This document shows, piece after piece, positions 11,204 through 23,095 of a DNA stretch of 64,000 nucleotides (position 1 is the stretch's first letter; every line of letters begins with the position of its first letter). Under the pieces are notes generated by a model. That model did not search any database and had not been told where the DNA came from. It was given only the letters and a program-made list of their open reading frames with translations. Source of the stretch: Thalassia testudinum. Taxonomy: Eukaryota; Streptophyta; Magnoliopsida; Alismatales; Hydrocharitaceae. Location of the stretch: contig JAZHRO010000012.1 in the NCBI GenBank assembly GCA_037157565.1, positions 6,412,501-6,476,500 of the forward strand. Direction: 5' to 3'. The position numbers were made by a program, and so were the translations under genes.

Positions 11204-13894
11204 TGATGAGAACCTCATCATGAGCCATAACTAGCTCATTTTGACCTAATACATAGGATAAAAGCTCCTACATAACTCAAGGAAAGGCTTAACTCAGAGA
11301 ATTCTGAGTCTAAGAAGAAAACAAGTCATAAGGGGTAAAAATGCAATTTTACCAGCACAATCTGCAAACAGGGTAACTCAGGATCCAAACATAGGTCAAA
11401 CTAACCTAATAAGAAGGAAAATGGGATGATCTGATCTGATAAGGGCTACAGCAACTCCAAGGAATTAAATGACAATCTGTAACCCTAAAACAAACTCACT
11501 TCAATTTACGAGGTTCGAGGCAAATAAAAAATCTAATAAACCCTCTAAAATTCATATAAAAATAATCTCTAGGGTTTAGAACCTTCAATTTGGCCTTAGG
11601 AACCCATTTTGACCTACATTGAGAACCATGCCCAATTAATGATTTAATTTGGGTTTTTACGTAAATTGGCCTGTCAAACAAGGTCTGACCTAGAAATAAA
11701 ATTCACCATTAGAATCCTTAGGTCCCATTTAGTCATGCATAAAAACTTGAGCTTAAGAAGAGACCTTCTTGACCGACTTTGCATTTTGGTCCTCATCCAT
11801 TACCTTTTGACCCTCAACTTTTGAAACCCTCGCATTTTGGCCCCTAATTCTTCATCTTTTTTTGCATTTGGGTCCTCCCTGCAAAACCCTGAGTAGCGCC
11901 ATGCTCTGGTGAGGCATGGCGCCGTGCAGGGTGAGGGCGACCCCCTGCCAAGACAACGGGGTGTTCCTTGCGACGTCTGCTGTCGTAGGGACACCTCCAC
12001 GATCTCTGCCATCGCCCACACCTTCCGTGCGAACGCGCGGAAGGTATGGGTCGCAATCCGGCCATCCTCCGGCGAGGGAGGCACGTCGTCTCCCTCTGCC
12101 CTCCTCTCTGATTTCGCCTCTATAAAAGCCGCCACCGTCTGTCGCATTCAGCAGCTCGATTCTGACGGAGAACCACCCACAACTTTCTTCTCTTCCCACT
12201 CCGGCAGACACCCAGCGAGCTCCGGCGAGCTCCCTTTCCTTTCCTCTTCGCTCTGCCACAAAACCAATGGCAGAGACTTCTTCCTGATTCTCCTCCGCGT
12301 CGTGCAATACCCGTGCGTGCTGCTTCAGCCCCATCGTCGCCGCCGTCCGCCCCCACTGGGTACCTTCTTCTCCAGCGACAGTCGACACGACTGCCACCCT
12401 GCTCCTCCCCCTTCGTCCCTGCAAGTAGGTAACAATTACTTCTCTTCCTCCCCTCTTTCTTTTCTCTATTTAATTTGCTCAATCAAACCCTCGACCGACC
12501 CGACCACTATCATCTTCCACGCCTCCGACCCACCTTCGGCGAGTCGCTCCCATCATTCCGCCACTCCACACGACTCGCCGACCGACCCAAAACCTCCGCC
12601 TCGTCCCACTGAACCGTTTCCGCCCCTTCACTACCACTCCTCACCTCCACATCACTCCCCCGAACAAACCCATTTCCCCGGCCACAGTCCAACCTAGGGC
12701 AGCCCCTACACGCCGCCCCACGCCTCGCCACCACCCGCAGGAGCTTTGCCGCACTCCGGCGAAGCTTCCTGCACCTTCTGACTAGGCCGAGAGGCCGTAT
12801 CTCAGTAAACAGGTTACCCGTCCTTCGTCGCCATTGCCGAACAGGTGAAGCTGCTTCATCCTGCAGCTGCAGCTGCGCTTCCGCCCAGGCCTGCGCTCCA
12901 GGACGCGCGGATTGCGACCACGCAGCTGCCCAGGCCTTCAGCTGAAGAGAAGACCTAGCAACAGTCGCGAATGCCTGCAGCTTTCTCAGCTGCAAGCGCC
13001 GAATTGGGGTGGGACATTTAGTCCCACCTCTGAAGATCCTGAAGCGGCGCACCCGTTTAAATTATTTTTGTGAAACTACCTTATCGCCTCTGAACGCACC
13101 GGGGTGAGGTCCCGCACCCATTCACCCGCCCGGTCCACAAGCTCACCACGCGGATCCGGTGGATCCGACCCGAACCTATCCTGAGCACTCCTCGCGCATC
13201 ACCCACCTGCCGGTGTGCCTGGTCCCGGGTGCGAAGCCTGACCCGATTACCCGGCGGCTCTGGGAGAGCGATCCTACGAGCGAAGTCTTGAGAGAGAGAG
13301 AGAGATGTGCGGGTAGAGGGAAAAGGGTAGGTTTTGCTCTGTGCAGGACGAGGCAGAGAAGAAGAGAACAGGGTGCAGTGCAGAGAAGAAGAAGACCGAA
13401 GGAAGAAGAAGGTGGAGCACTGTAGCAGCGGCGATTTAAGTCGTCTGATTGGAAAATCAGACGACGTTCTGTAGAAGAAGGACTGCAGAGAAAGAAGGAG
13501 AACGAAGAAGCCGTGCAGCTGAGCAAGGCAGGGGACCGCAAGAAGAAAAGCTCTGCAGCTGAGGCTGAAAGAAGAGAAGAAGACGAGAAGCTCTGAAGAA
13601 GAGAAGAAATAAGAACTGAAGGCAGAAGACTGAAGGCAGAAGATCAAGGAAAAAGATCCGAGAAAAGAAGAAGATGAGCTAAGAGAGAGAAGCCACAAGA
13701 TTAAGATTTATTTCTCCCTCTCTCTCTTTTATTTTTGTAATAAAGAAACATTGTACTTCTAGAATACAACTTGCTCCCTGAGTTCGACCTCGGGAACTCT
13801 TTTTCCGAGTAACAAATTGTATTAAACTGGTAACCACTTCTCTATACTATACTATGACGAAATAATAAAAACTATAAGGGAGTCGTGCTCGCCA
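11204..13894 (+). mobile_element. Solo LTR of the Athila-C family, inserted in T1 integrase
   Basis: This 2691-bp LTR begins TGATGAG and ends GCCA. It is flanked by the exact 5-bp TSD TGGTG (11199-11203 and 13895-13899). Removing the LTR and one TSD rejoins the integrase frame at VTNRT/IILML. It is similar to the LTR of Athila-C (56979-61598) and to solo LTR F. It has a TATAAAA at 12121, a GC-rich transcribed leader, a GA-rich tract (about 13290-13700) and the CTCCCTGAGTTCGACC block about 120 bp before its end. No internal domain is present, so it arose by LTR-LTR recombination. ORFs inside (for example 11909-12697) are compositional. Confidence 0.93.
12121..12127 (+). promoter_or_regulatory. 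TATA box of solo LTR
   Basis: TATAAAA lies in CTCTATAAAAGCC. Matching sites are TATAAAA at 38554 in LTR F and TTTATAAGG at 57906 in the Athila-C LTR. Confidence 0.65.
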
Positions 13895-13899
13895 TGGTG

Positions 13900-14420
13900 C
13901 GGTTTGTCACTTTGGCCCGTCTGTTCGCCTGGGGATGACCTATCGACGTGAAGTACAGACGGATGTCCTAACTAGCACAAAATTCTTCAAATTTTTTCTA
14001 GGCGAACTGAGTTTCGTTGTCCATGACCAATGTAATGGGGTATCCCGTATTAAACTATAATACTTTTGCGGATGAAGGATATGACCCTATTAGCCGTGGG
14101 GCTAGCCATGGCCTCAACTTCAACCCACTTGAAAAAGTAGTTGACGGCCACCAGGATGAACCGCTTCTGAGCTAGGGCTGGCAGGAAGGGGCTAATGAAG
14201 TCCATGCCCCATTTTGCAAAGGGGATAGGCGATATTACTAGTACTAACTTTCCAAGCGACAAGTGATGCAGGGTAGCAAGCCTCTGGCACTTGTCGCACT
14301 TGCACACGAAGTTTTTGCAATGTTGCTTCCTTTGGGGCCAAAAGTAGCCCGCCTGGAATAATCGAGCTAAGAGCGCCTTGTATCCTTCATGATTACTGCA
14401 CACGCCTCCGTGGGCTTTTT
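13900..14420 (-). pseudogene. T1 integrase, zinc finger and catalytic core
   Basis: The minus frame shows an HHCC-type zinc finger: an N-terminal His, then GYFWP, then CKCDKCQRL. It is followed by the core with the first catalytic Asp in GMDFISPF and the second in VMDNETQF. In the third motif (GHPQAN...KVTNRT) the expected Glu is Lys, so the enzyme would be inactive. In-frame stops are present. The frame is interrupted after NRT by the solo LTR at 11204-13894. Confidence 0.85.
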
Positions 14421-14689
14421 AAAGGGCCTAGACTGCCTCTTCTTGGTTTAGGCAGCGCAGCAGAGGGTGGAATATCCTCGCTTGTATAGTTGTCCTTCTA
14501 TCGAAGTATACCACGAGGCTTTGAGGTGGAAGGCTCTGGACCGAGGCTCCCTTAGGGGTAGCTCGCCAGAGGTCAGATAAGTAACGATAGGCGTCATCCA
14601 AGAGGTGGACTGCTCTATCACAAACGTTCTGGGAGCAAGGACAGTTGTCTCTTTCAGAGTCTGAAGGAAGATGTCCTCGTCCTATCCCT

Positions 14690-15610
14690 GAGGAATGGTA
14701 GCAACGTGTTTGTCCAATGCATCTTCCAGGAGGTTGTCCGCTTGAGGCACCCACTTAATGGAGGCAATCTTGAAATCTGCCAGCTCCTCCTTGACCTTGT
14801 CGGCATATAATATCATGTTTGGATCCCGAGCTTGGTACTCGCTGTTTATTTGGTTGGTGACTAGCTGGGAGTCCGTGTAGACCTCAAGCGAGGTGATCCC
14901 CATAGATTTTGCTACCTGGATGCCTGCCATCATGGCCTTGTACTCTACCTAGTTATTAGATGCAAGGAAGTCCAATTTTATGGCGTACCTATGAGTGATA
15001 TCGTTTGGGGTGGTTAGAGCTATCCCAACCCTAGACCTGGTTGTCATAGATGGGCTATCAACATATAGTCGCCAGGGGAGTGTGAGGGAGGCATTGAGAT
15101 CTGTGAATTCGGGCACGAAGTCCGCCAGGACTTGTCTTTGATTGCCTTCCTTGGCTGATATTTGACATCAAATTCAGCCAATTCCATATCTCATTTAATC
15201 TGTCGTGCTGACCTCGTGGCCTTGTGTAGCATTCACCGAAGGGGGTAGTCTGACAAGACCATTATTGTGTGGGCTTGGAAGTATGGGCGTAGCTTTTAGG
15301 CTGCGATGAGGAGAGCTAGCCCCAACTTTTCAATGACCATGTACTTAACTTCTGCACATTAATAGGTCTTGCTAACGGGGTACACAGGTCATTGAATTCC
15401 TCCCTGGTCGCCGACTAAGATAGCACTAATGGCAAACACAGAGGCAGCTAAATATAGCTAAAGAACTTCCTCGACCTAGGGGGTTGTTAGAATGGGGGGA
15501 CTTTGGAGTGCATTCTTGACTTCCTGTAAGGCCTTCTGGCAGTGAGGAGTCCAATGGGCGACGTTGTAGCCTTTGCCCTCTTTATGCCCTCGAAGAAGGG
15601 AAGATGTTGG
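14690..15610 (-). pseudogene. T1 dual RNase H domains (Tat hallmark)
   Basis: After RT in the minus direction a decayed Ty3-type RNase H is readable (LYLAASVFAISAIL, then EVKYMVIEKLGLALL; about 15190-15610). A second, archaeal-like RNase H follows (about 14690-15080) with LYVDSPS, VEYKAMMAG and VYTDSQLV, carrying the Asp, Glu and Asp expected for catalysis. Two RNase H domains, the second of the aRNH type, are characteristic of the Tat/Ogre lineage. Several stops interrupt both. Confidence 0.8.
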
Positions 15611-15639
15611 AAGATCAAGACAAGAACCATCCTAATGAG

Positions 15640-16534
15640 GCAATCTTGCCGACCAACAACTATAGCCCATTCAACGTGTCTAGCGATTGCAGGTCTTCAA
15701 TCGCTTGGATCTTGTTCGAGTTTGCTTCAATTCCCCAGTTAAAGACCAGGAACCTTAGAAACTTGCCGGCTGAGAACCCAAAGGTACACTTGTTGGGGTT
15801 TAGGCAGAGGCAGGTGTTCCTTAGGATACAAAACACCTCTACCAAGTACTCTAGGTGTTGTGGGAAGTTTGATCCCTTCACAAGCATATCGTCAATATAC
15901 ACTTCAAATGATTTTCCTATTATTTTTGTGAAAACCATATTTACAAGGCACTGGTAAGTTGCCCCAGCATTTTTTAAGCTGAAGGGCATGACACTATATT
16001 GAAACAGGCCCCTATCAATGATGAAGGAGGTGTGAGGCCTATTCGCTAGGGCGAGGCTAATCTGGTGGTACCCACTGTAGGAATCTAGGAAGGACATGTG
16101 GGATTGTCCACTACAGGAGTCCACCAAGGAGTCCACCCTTGGTAGGGGGAACTCGTCCTTTGGGAAGTCTTCGTTCAGGTTAGTGAAGTTGACGCACATG
16201 CGCCACTGTCCATTGGCCTTCTTCACCATTACGACGTTCAAAGACTCCTCGATGAATCCTACCTCCAACAATTTCTGGACCTCAGCCTTAGCTACCTGCC
16301 ATTGTTTGGCTGACTTGTGTCTACGTGTCTATTTGACTAGAGGGTGCCCGCCTGGATATTCAGATGATGCTGAATCAGAGATGGGTCTAACCAGGGCAGG
16401 TCATTGGCAGACCAAGCGAAAACGTCTGCATTGGCTTGAAGTAGGAGTAGCAACTCCTGTACCTCAAAGGACGCAAAGTCCACTCCAACCCAGCCGAGCT
16501 TGGCAGCATCATTGGAATAGATCTGTATAGCCAT
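15640..16534 (-). pseudogene. T1 reverse transcriptase
   Basis: The minus frame begins with a linker (NADVFAWSANDLPWLDPSLI) typical before plant Ty3 RT. It continues with KANGQWRMCVNFTNLNE, FLDSYSGYHQISLA and the catalytic motif VYIDDMLVKG, in order. The longest open part is 15660-16271. The YIDD residues are intact but the whole is cut by stops and frame changes. The solo LTR at 16796-18255 separates it from the protease. Confidence 0.85.
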
Positions 16535-16795
16535 GGCTGAATAGCCTGGCTATAGTCCCAAAGTCGTCGGCTAACCAGCTGGGATTGCCTCTTACTGGAT
16601 CGCCTAGAGTTGATTTCTTTTCTTCTCCCATTTTCGTGACTTGGGGGGCTTCGGCTCCAAAGACCACTCTAGCTCGATTCTGAGGAGCTTGCACTCGGCT
16701 GACTGATCTCCATGCACTATTTCCACTCTGTGTAGAGACTGGCAAAGCATAATTGGAAGTATGATGAGGGGATCAGTTGGAAGGTGATGTTGGAA

Positions 16796-18255
16796 AATGT
16801 GTAAAGATAATTCATTCGTTGTAGCAAGCAAATACGACATCAATTTTAATAAAAATAATCGAACGGTGAGTGCGAGTGTCAAACATGAGAAGGCGTAAAA
16901 TCAGATCGATGAATCGCTTAATTGTCACAAGATCTTTTATTCTATTTGCTTGCGAAGAGAGAAGAAAGAGAAAGAGAGGGATAGAGAGTTAGAGATCTAA
17001 CTGAGAGCACATGCATATAATGAATGGCCTAAGACACTTGAATAGAACTTAATTCAAAGCACATGTAAATAGCACCGTGATATCATCAAAAATCACTACT
17101 ATGAATCATCAATATAGTCTTACATGCATTAATATAAAACTAGAGGAAAGATTAAGTAAAGAGACAATAAGATAAACTATGAGTTAGAACTATGGTGGAA
17201 TGGGAGCTTGTCGAGGCAGCCACGGTGGTGGAGAGACTTCTGTCGGTGGCTCGGTAGCTCCAAGACCTTGCTTTGAAGCACTATGGAGGTGGGGGACGTG
17301 CTTGGTAGAAGTTGATGAGAAATGTCCATGCATAGAGGGTTGTTGGCCTTTTTAAAGTGGAGAAGAGGTGCTAAATCGGGTATAGGAAAATTAGCGATAT
17401 CATGGATGTCGCTGTAGCACAGCTGCAAGTATCATTGTAGCCCAGCTCACCACCAGCTGTTGAGCGCGCATGTGAACAGTGGCCATCAATGGTGATCCAC
17501 TTGCTCGCGGTCATAGCCGTCTGATCAAGGATCAACGGTCGAGATCGCGTATGGACGCGTGCTCAGGATCACGCCTTAGGCACGTGTCAGATGGTGTGTG
17601 CAATGTGGCTTGGGATCTTGCGTCACGCATCACGCGCATCTGGCATGTGAGAGCGTGCCACGTAGCTGCTGTCAGGGCCACTCGATGGCGATCGAGTGGC
17701 TCAATTTGAATCGCCCATTCTTCGCTGCAATTTTGCACCTTCACTAGGAGTCAAACTCGCGCCTTCGCAATGTGGGTGCTTGTCTCAACCAATGCACTAC
17801 GCTCACGAATTATCGCGAGGAGGAGTTGACACCTGCACCTCTTCAGTCGTTGGATGAGAAATGTACAGTTGAGATCGTGTGTGATGTGCGATGAAGATAA
17901 GGGGTGGGTGCTACTGGTGCGTGATGGAGGGCGAACTGGGCGCCATGTGGTGCAACGATCAAAACTTCTTGGACTTGTTGTGGGAGCAATGGAGGTCGGA
18001 TTGAGGTGATTTTGAGTTCGTTGGACTCCGTTTGTGAATCGGATCCATCTGTATGGTTCGATTCCTCATCAGAGATCTATTTCAATACCCACTTGTGCAC
18101 ATGGTCATTAAACATTAATTATAAGCATTCTTAATGTAGAAATAACAGAATATGCTTGCAATGCTCCCAAACCCATTGTAATATGATATTCATGCACATA
18201 CACCCTCGAAATTGACTCTAATTGATGTAATTAACACTATTATTTGTAGAGTCAT
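16796..18255 (-). mobile_element. Solo LTR related to the Athila-A/B LTRs (minus orientation)
   Basis: About 1460 bp, close to the 1381-1450 bp of the A and B LTRs. Read on the minus strand it follows the same order: a GGGAGCATTGCA block near the start, a block with GAGTCCAACGAACTC and CAAGAAGTTTTGATCGTTG, GATC-centred dyads, a tRNA-like module, a TTTAAAAA-type promoter stretch, and an end block with GACACTCGCACTCACCG. Candidate TSDs are TGGAA (16791-16795) and TAGAA (18256-18260), one mismatch. Termini are then not exact TG/CA, so the boundaries may be off by a few bases. Removing it rejoins protease sequence (HPTSHAF with QHHLP). Confidence 0.8.
17746..17799 (-). other. tRNA-like module (A and B boxes) in solo LTR
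   Basis: The minus strand has an A-box-like TAGTGCATTGG starting at 17799 and a B-box-like GTTTGACTCC starting at 17756, 43 nt apart as in tRNA genes. It lies about 456 bp from the LTR start. The same arrangement occurs in the A and B LTRs. No full cloverleaf was drawn. Confidence 0.55.
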
Positions 18256-18259
18256 TAGA

Positions 18260-18600
18260 AGGCATGGCTGGTGGGGTGGCCGAGGATGCTATCGAATGTT
18301 GCCGTCAACCTGGCCACTATGAACGTGGCCATCTAGTTGAGGTGCCTATCCCCGTCATAGATGGACAAGGGGAGGCTAATCTCTCCTTTCGACATAACCT
18401 TGTGATTGTCGAATCCTACAACCGAGTGAACTAAAGAGGAGAGATGCTCCTCCGTGAAACCTAGATGATGTAGGGTTTTCAAGAGGAGGACGTCCACGGT
18501 GCTTCCTTCATCCATGAGGAGTCAGGGTTGCTATCGCCCTGCTAGCAGGATTGTTACCCATAGTGGGTCGGTCTGCTCCGCCGGACTTGGGGGGAGGTGA
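18260..18600 (-). pseudogene. T1 aspartic protease
   Basis: The minus frame reads DPLWVTILLAG, then LLMDEGSTVDVLLLKTLHHLG, then GEISLPLSIYDG and TFDSILGHP. This is the Tat-type retropepsin, with the catalytic D-x-G-S written as DEGS. Stops lie between the pieces. It sits between the gag zinc knuckle and RT, as expected, and is cut at its C-terminal side by the solo LTR. Confidence 0.75.
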
Positions 18601-18774
18601 ACAATTGGGAGGCCGCCTGTCTGACAGGACCTCTCTCACCCTACTGGAGGGTGAGGAACGCGCTATAAGTTGGCAGCCAGGAAGGGTTGGATTGCCGACT
18701 TGGGGTGGCGTTGATGGCGAAAATGACTTCGACCTCCGCACCTACAAGGGGTGGAAGGTGAATGCGTTTGGGCA

Positions 18775-20560
18775 CTTCGGGCATAGTCGCTGGGACCCAG
18801 CAGTGCTACTCAGTTGGTGGGAGCAGGGGGGATACTGCTTGCTCGAGGTGGCAGTCCACGGCATCGTTGGGCTCTGGGCCTTCAACGAGTATCATGTTAA
18901 TCCCACAGAGATGCTGAAGCCTCTCCTTGTGGTAGTATTCTGGGCCCTCTGTGGGCCCTTTACCCTTATTCTGGCCTTCATTTCGCCTAACGAAGTGGGC
19001 GAGGTTCCCGTGCTGGATCTGAGACTCGATTTGATCATACAAATCATGGAAATCTTCGGAGGTGTGGCCCCGTGCCTTGTGATACTTACAGTGGGGCTTG
19101 AAGTCAGCCTTCTTCTTCATTGGCTTAAGCAGGGGTAGCACGTCTTTGTCCGTAGACCATACCTCCGCCAACACGTCCGCCTAATTCACGGCTAGGGGAG
19201 TGTATTCTTTGAAATAATCCTACCTGGGTTGGCGGGGTTCATTGTTTCGACCCTTGCTCGGCTGAACGTTCCTCCGTTCTGGGAAGTTATCCTTGCGCTT
19301 GTTGAAGTGGCTGCTTTTGCGAATGGAGATGGGGTCGAATTCACCCAGGGCCTGTTTTTCCCGAACTAGGTTAGCATCATCTTCGAACCCCTCCTCCAAT
19401 CGGCTGCGGGAGTGGAAGGAGTCGTCCTACTCCACGAACCTCATGGCTCTTTCCCAGAGCTTCGCCATATCCTTAGGCGGGAAGTCATTGATACCGTACC
19501 AAAACCTTTGAGTTAGGAGTCATAACTTGAAGTATTAGATAGCGATGGCATCATGAGACTGCTTGCACTTGAAGTATTGGGCCTTAAACCGGTCTAGGTA
19601 CATTTGGAAAGACTCATTCTTTTGCTTTCATACCTATGACAGCCTTCCGAGGTTGTCTGTAACCCTCTGTTGTATGGAAAAATATTGGCAGAACTTGTCT
19701 GCCAATTCCTAGAACCATGCGATCTACCCAGCCGGCAGTTTGTTAAACCACTCATGGGCCATGATGGGCAGATAGGATGGGAATACCCTACAGAGTATTT
19801 CGTCAAGGCAACCATGCACCAACATCATCTGGCGGTAGCTCCCAACGAAGTTCTTGGGGTCTGTCATACTGTCATATGGGGCCATGACGGGCTACTTGAA
19901 TCTCTCTGGTAGGGGGGCCATCAACACCTCCTCGGTGAAGGGATAGGTCGTGACGTAAGCCCAGGGGCTCATCCCCCGCATGGCCCTGGTAACCTGGCAG
20001 ACGATCTCAGTGATCGATCGACTGTTGTCGATTGTGGGGGGCAGAGCCCCCGAGATTTCCTCTAAGGATGGTGGGTGAGGAACTTTCGATGGGTCAGGAG
20101 GAGCTTCTCCTTTGTGACCACTAAGCTCATGCTTTAGCTTCTAGAGCTGTTCAAGTAGATGAGCATTGCCGTCCTCCACCGCGCAATGCCACCTCAGTTG
20201 CTCGTCTTCGAGGCTTGGCTGGCGAGGCTCCCCCAATGGGGGTTGGCTGAACTCTCGGATACCAGGAGTTTTTCTATGACCGAGATTTCCTCAACCCTCA
20301 GAGCCACCAGCTTAGCCCAAAACTACTCCTCCCTCGCTTATAGCTCTGGGAGGAGGTCGTGCTCGTGGTCCTTTGGCAGCTGGTGGTGGACTCCCTAATC
20401 TCCTTATTTGGCTCGGCAAGCGGGGGGTGTCTCTTGGACACCAACATGCTAGACTCAAAGTCAATAAGACAAGCCAAGACTCTCTACCCCCTCCTATTGT
20501 CACCTCACGAGGAGAGTCGATCAAAGGTAAGGCACCCATCGTGAACGCCCTTAGCCCAAC
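18775..20560 (-). pseudogene. T1 gag
   Basis: The minus strand carries a decayed capsid: FVGSYRQMMLVHGCLDEILCRVF, FNKLPAGW, then MYLDRFKAQYFKC, and a long basic linker. It ends with a knuckle-like CKYHKARGHTSEDF, in which the final Cys of the usual Tat CxxH...GHxTxxC pattern is Phe. The best open piece is 18806-19174. Many stops interrupt it. The N-terminal part, about 20100-20560, is Pro-rich and weakly supported. Confidence 0.7.
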
Positions 20561-20868
20561 CATTCTACAGGATAAGCGCTACGTGCCAAGTAGCCTCGAT
20601 ACAGCTTCTCAAAGAGAATATCCTCCTCCCGCCTTCTGAGGGGAGCGGATGGACAAGGCACCAGGTAACTAGTCGGCCCATAAAGGTCACGAAGAAGGCC
20701 TCCAAGGGCAACCCACCTGTGCTAGCCATAGGTGCCAACCACTACCACGGATGGCCCTCCCCACGAGCATCCCAATAGGCCATGCCAACGATAAGCTGGA
20801 AGGAAGTAACAAGAGGAGCCTCTATGCCAAGTCGTTTGAGCAAGCGAAAGGGATCGAGCCAAGGCACA
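20561..20868. other. Junction zone between T1 and T2
   Basis: Here the 5' side of the minus-strand T1 meets the 3' fragment of plus-strand T2. No LTR or primer-binding site for T1 was found, so T1 seems 5'-truncated. A run of nine A at 20868-20876 lies near the join. Confidence 0.4.
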
Positions 20869-22403
20869 AAAAAAAATGCGGTTCACGAGACCCATGCTAG
20901 CAAATCCCACATAGAGAATACATTCTCACACTTGGCATACGAGCAATTTATACAAGAAATAAAAAATTCTTTATTTCCTTTACAACAAACATCAACTGTT
21001 ACATTCTCTGGACTATGGTTTCCAGCTAAGCTACAGCTGAAACGAGATAGGCTAATATGAAAATTCTGGCAACACCACTCAACAACACCGTCCTATCCAC
21101 TACTAAGGATGAGGGTGATATTGCGAGGTATCACGACCCCTAAAAGAGGGGTGGATACTTCCAGAACTTGCACCTCCTTCAGAAGGAGTGTACAATAGGA
21201 GGCAAGCAGTTGGGCAAGTCTAGAAGGACCACGGCCCTCGCAACGGGTACCCTCATCCACCTCTGCGATAGATGGCCAGTTCGGCCAAGAAAACCTCCTC
21301 GCCCTATGACAAACCCCCACCCCAATCCTTTGGCAAATGGGACAGTCCACCCGCTTGTCCCTGTTGAGGGTGGAGCCCCAGTGTAGCCTCCTCCACCACA
21401 TTCGACACCTCCCCCGAGATCGTCAAAGACTCCTCAAAAGGGCGAATGGAGTCGAGGCACGAGGAGTGCAACTTGGTAAAAACTATGATAGAAAGCATTA
21501 AAAAATCCCCTGCCGACTCCAGAAAGGGCTAAAAAAGGGCTCACCACGAAGAGGTGAAGAAGTAGGATGTAGCCACATCCTGTGCTCCATGGCGGGAGGG
21601 CAAGGCCAAAATAGGGCAGATCCTAGGAGCTGCAAAGCTCGCCACCCCAAGAGAGGGGCGCCATTCGACATCAAAGTTGGTGCCACCTCCTTGGACAGAG
21701 AGGGACCCTTGGCAGACCCCTCCAAAAAGGATGCCCAGACACACCGGTTGTTTGGACGACCCCTAAGCGGCCCCCTAACCGGAAGGATTCGCTCCTGCTG
21801 ACACCCTCGTAGACCCTTGCTCAACGTCTGCCCAGGTAAATACACTCCCATGAGAGGAGCTCCTGTCAGCAGCAACCCCTACCCTGCCTTCACGGAGTAG
21901 CAGAGGGAATAGAGCTGTATGGGAAGGTGCGAGCCCCTGACCCCTGGAGGCAGTCCAGCTTGCCTGAACGTGCGAAGTACCCTCCAACATATCAGTGAGG
22001 GGCCCCACGTAGTCAATGCCACTAGACCTTCACCTGGCCCTTCCAAAGGAAATCCTTGGATGAGGTCCCCCGTCTAGCAAAGCGTTGCGGGCGTTGTTTG
22101 GCCGGCACCCCGCCTCTGCCCGAGCAAGTACACTCTCACGAGAGGAGTTCCCGGTGGCAGCAGCACCAGCTCCGCCCTCATGGAGTTACCAAGGGAGCTG
22201 AGTAGGGGCACCAGAAGGGGCTCACCCCCACTCGAAGAACTGCACATAGCCGCCCTTCGAGTGCTTCACCAGACACACAAAAGTTCGGTGATAGAACTCT
22301 ACCCAAGGAATAAATGAGGTCACAACTGTTCCTCAATCCTCAATTCCCTCAAACTCAATCAAAAATGATGAAAGGCGGTGAAATAAGGCCCATATTGGGC
22401 CTC
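20869..22403 (-). pseudogene. T2 antisense unit and integrase tail
   Basis: The minus strand between the TATA at 22404-22411 and about 20910 corresponds in position to the T1 extra ORF. Its 3' flank (about 21016-20910) is similar to the T1 ORF 3' flank (10609-10715): both have ATGTAACAG, A/T-rich repeats, TTGCTC and CCAAGTGT. On the plus strand a short stretch around 20885-20945 looks like the last codons of a Tat integrase. ORFs inside (for example 21498-21875, minus) are not recognisable. An AATAAAG-like minus-strand site lies at 20969-20978. Function unknown; it is probably a divergent or decayed extra ORF. Confidence 0.4.
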
Positions 22404-22411
22404 TATTTATA
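22404..22411 (-). promoter_or_regulatory. TATA box facing the T2 antisense unit
   Basis: The minus strand reads TATAAATAGAGGCCC. It corresponds to the plus-strand TATATATA at 7644 in T1 by flanking similarity (a G-rich run just before it and a GCCCA run after). Confidence 0.5.
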
Positions 22412-22716
22412 ACCCTGCCCCCTAGGCCCCCGAAGGCAGTAATGTCATTTTACCCCCTACAGCTCGCCAGTTCCCGAGGAACCAAATCCCCCGAAATACG
22501 GCACTAACCCTGCGGTACCGTAACTGCACCAATAAAACCATCGGTCGAGAACCCTACGCGTTATTTTCTTTTGAAACAAAGAACCCTACGCGTTATTACA
22601 TGTCGGGCATTCAAAAAGCCTTTCACAACATTCCAAAAAGGGCGCGACGCTTTGAGCCATGATCTCTCACGGCAACAACGGTGCCTGCCTCAGCATCTAA
22701 AGCAGATGAAAGGTCG

Positions 22717-23095
22717 CCTCCTAAGGTCGACACCGACTTGGGCGAATACATCCCATGCCTAACTTCCACCGCCTCCTAAGGCCGGCAACAGCTCAGGCTC
22801 ATAAGCCCCACAGCTAACTTTCTCCGCCTCCTAAGGTCGGCAAAGGCTCGGGCTCATACACCCCACGCCTAGCTTCCACTGCCTCATAAGGCATACAAAG
22901 GCTCGGGCTCATACGCCCCATGCCTAACTTCTGCCACCTCCTAAGGCCAGCATCGGCTCAGGCTCATGTGCCCCACACCGAAGTTGATACCCACCTCATA
23001 TGGTCGGCTCAAACCCGGGCTTACATGCCTCGCGCTTCGCTTTGGAGCATGTCACCCCCTAAAGCCGTCCTAAGCTCGGCTCATACGTCGCAACA
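22717..23095 (+). repeat. Minisatellite with 55-bp units
   Basis: The core CCTCCTAAGG starts at 22717, 22772, 22827, 22882 (CCTCATAAGG) and 22937, an exact 55-bp period, then at 22994 and about 23055 with drift. Each unit carries GGCTCGGGCTCATA and CCCCACGCC-like parts. The T1 copy has 44-45 bp units of the same core. Confidence 0.9.

Noticed and set aside
11909..12697. 262-codon ORF
   Set aside because: It lies in the GC-rich leader of a solo LTR, is Pro/Ser/His-rich, overlaps other long frames and is not conserved in the other LTR copies.
13081..13698. 205-codon Ser/Leu/Phe-rich ORF (minus)
   Set aside because: Complement of the GA-rich part of the solo LTR.
22717..23095. CRISPR-like array
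   Set aside because: Units are contiguous imperfect tandem repeats without unique spacers, inside a plant LTR.
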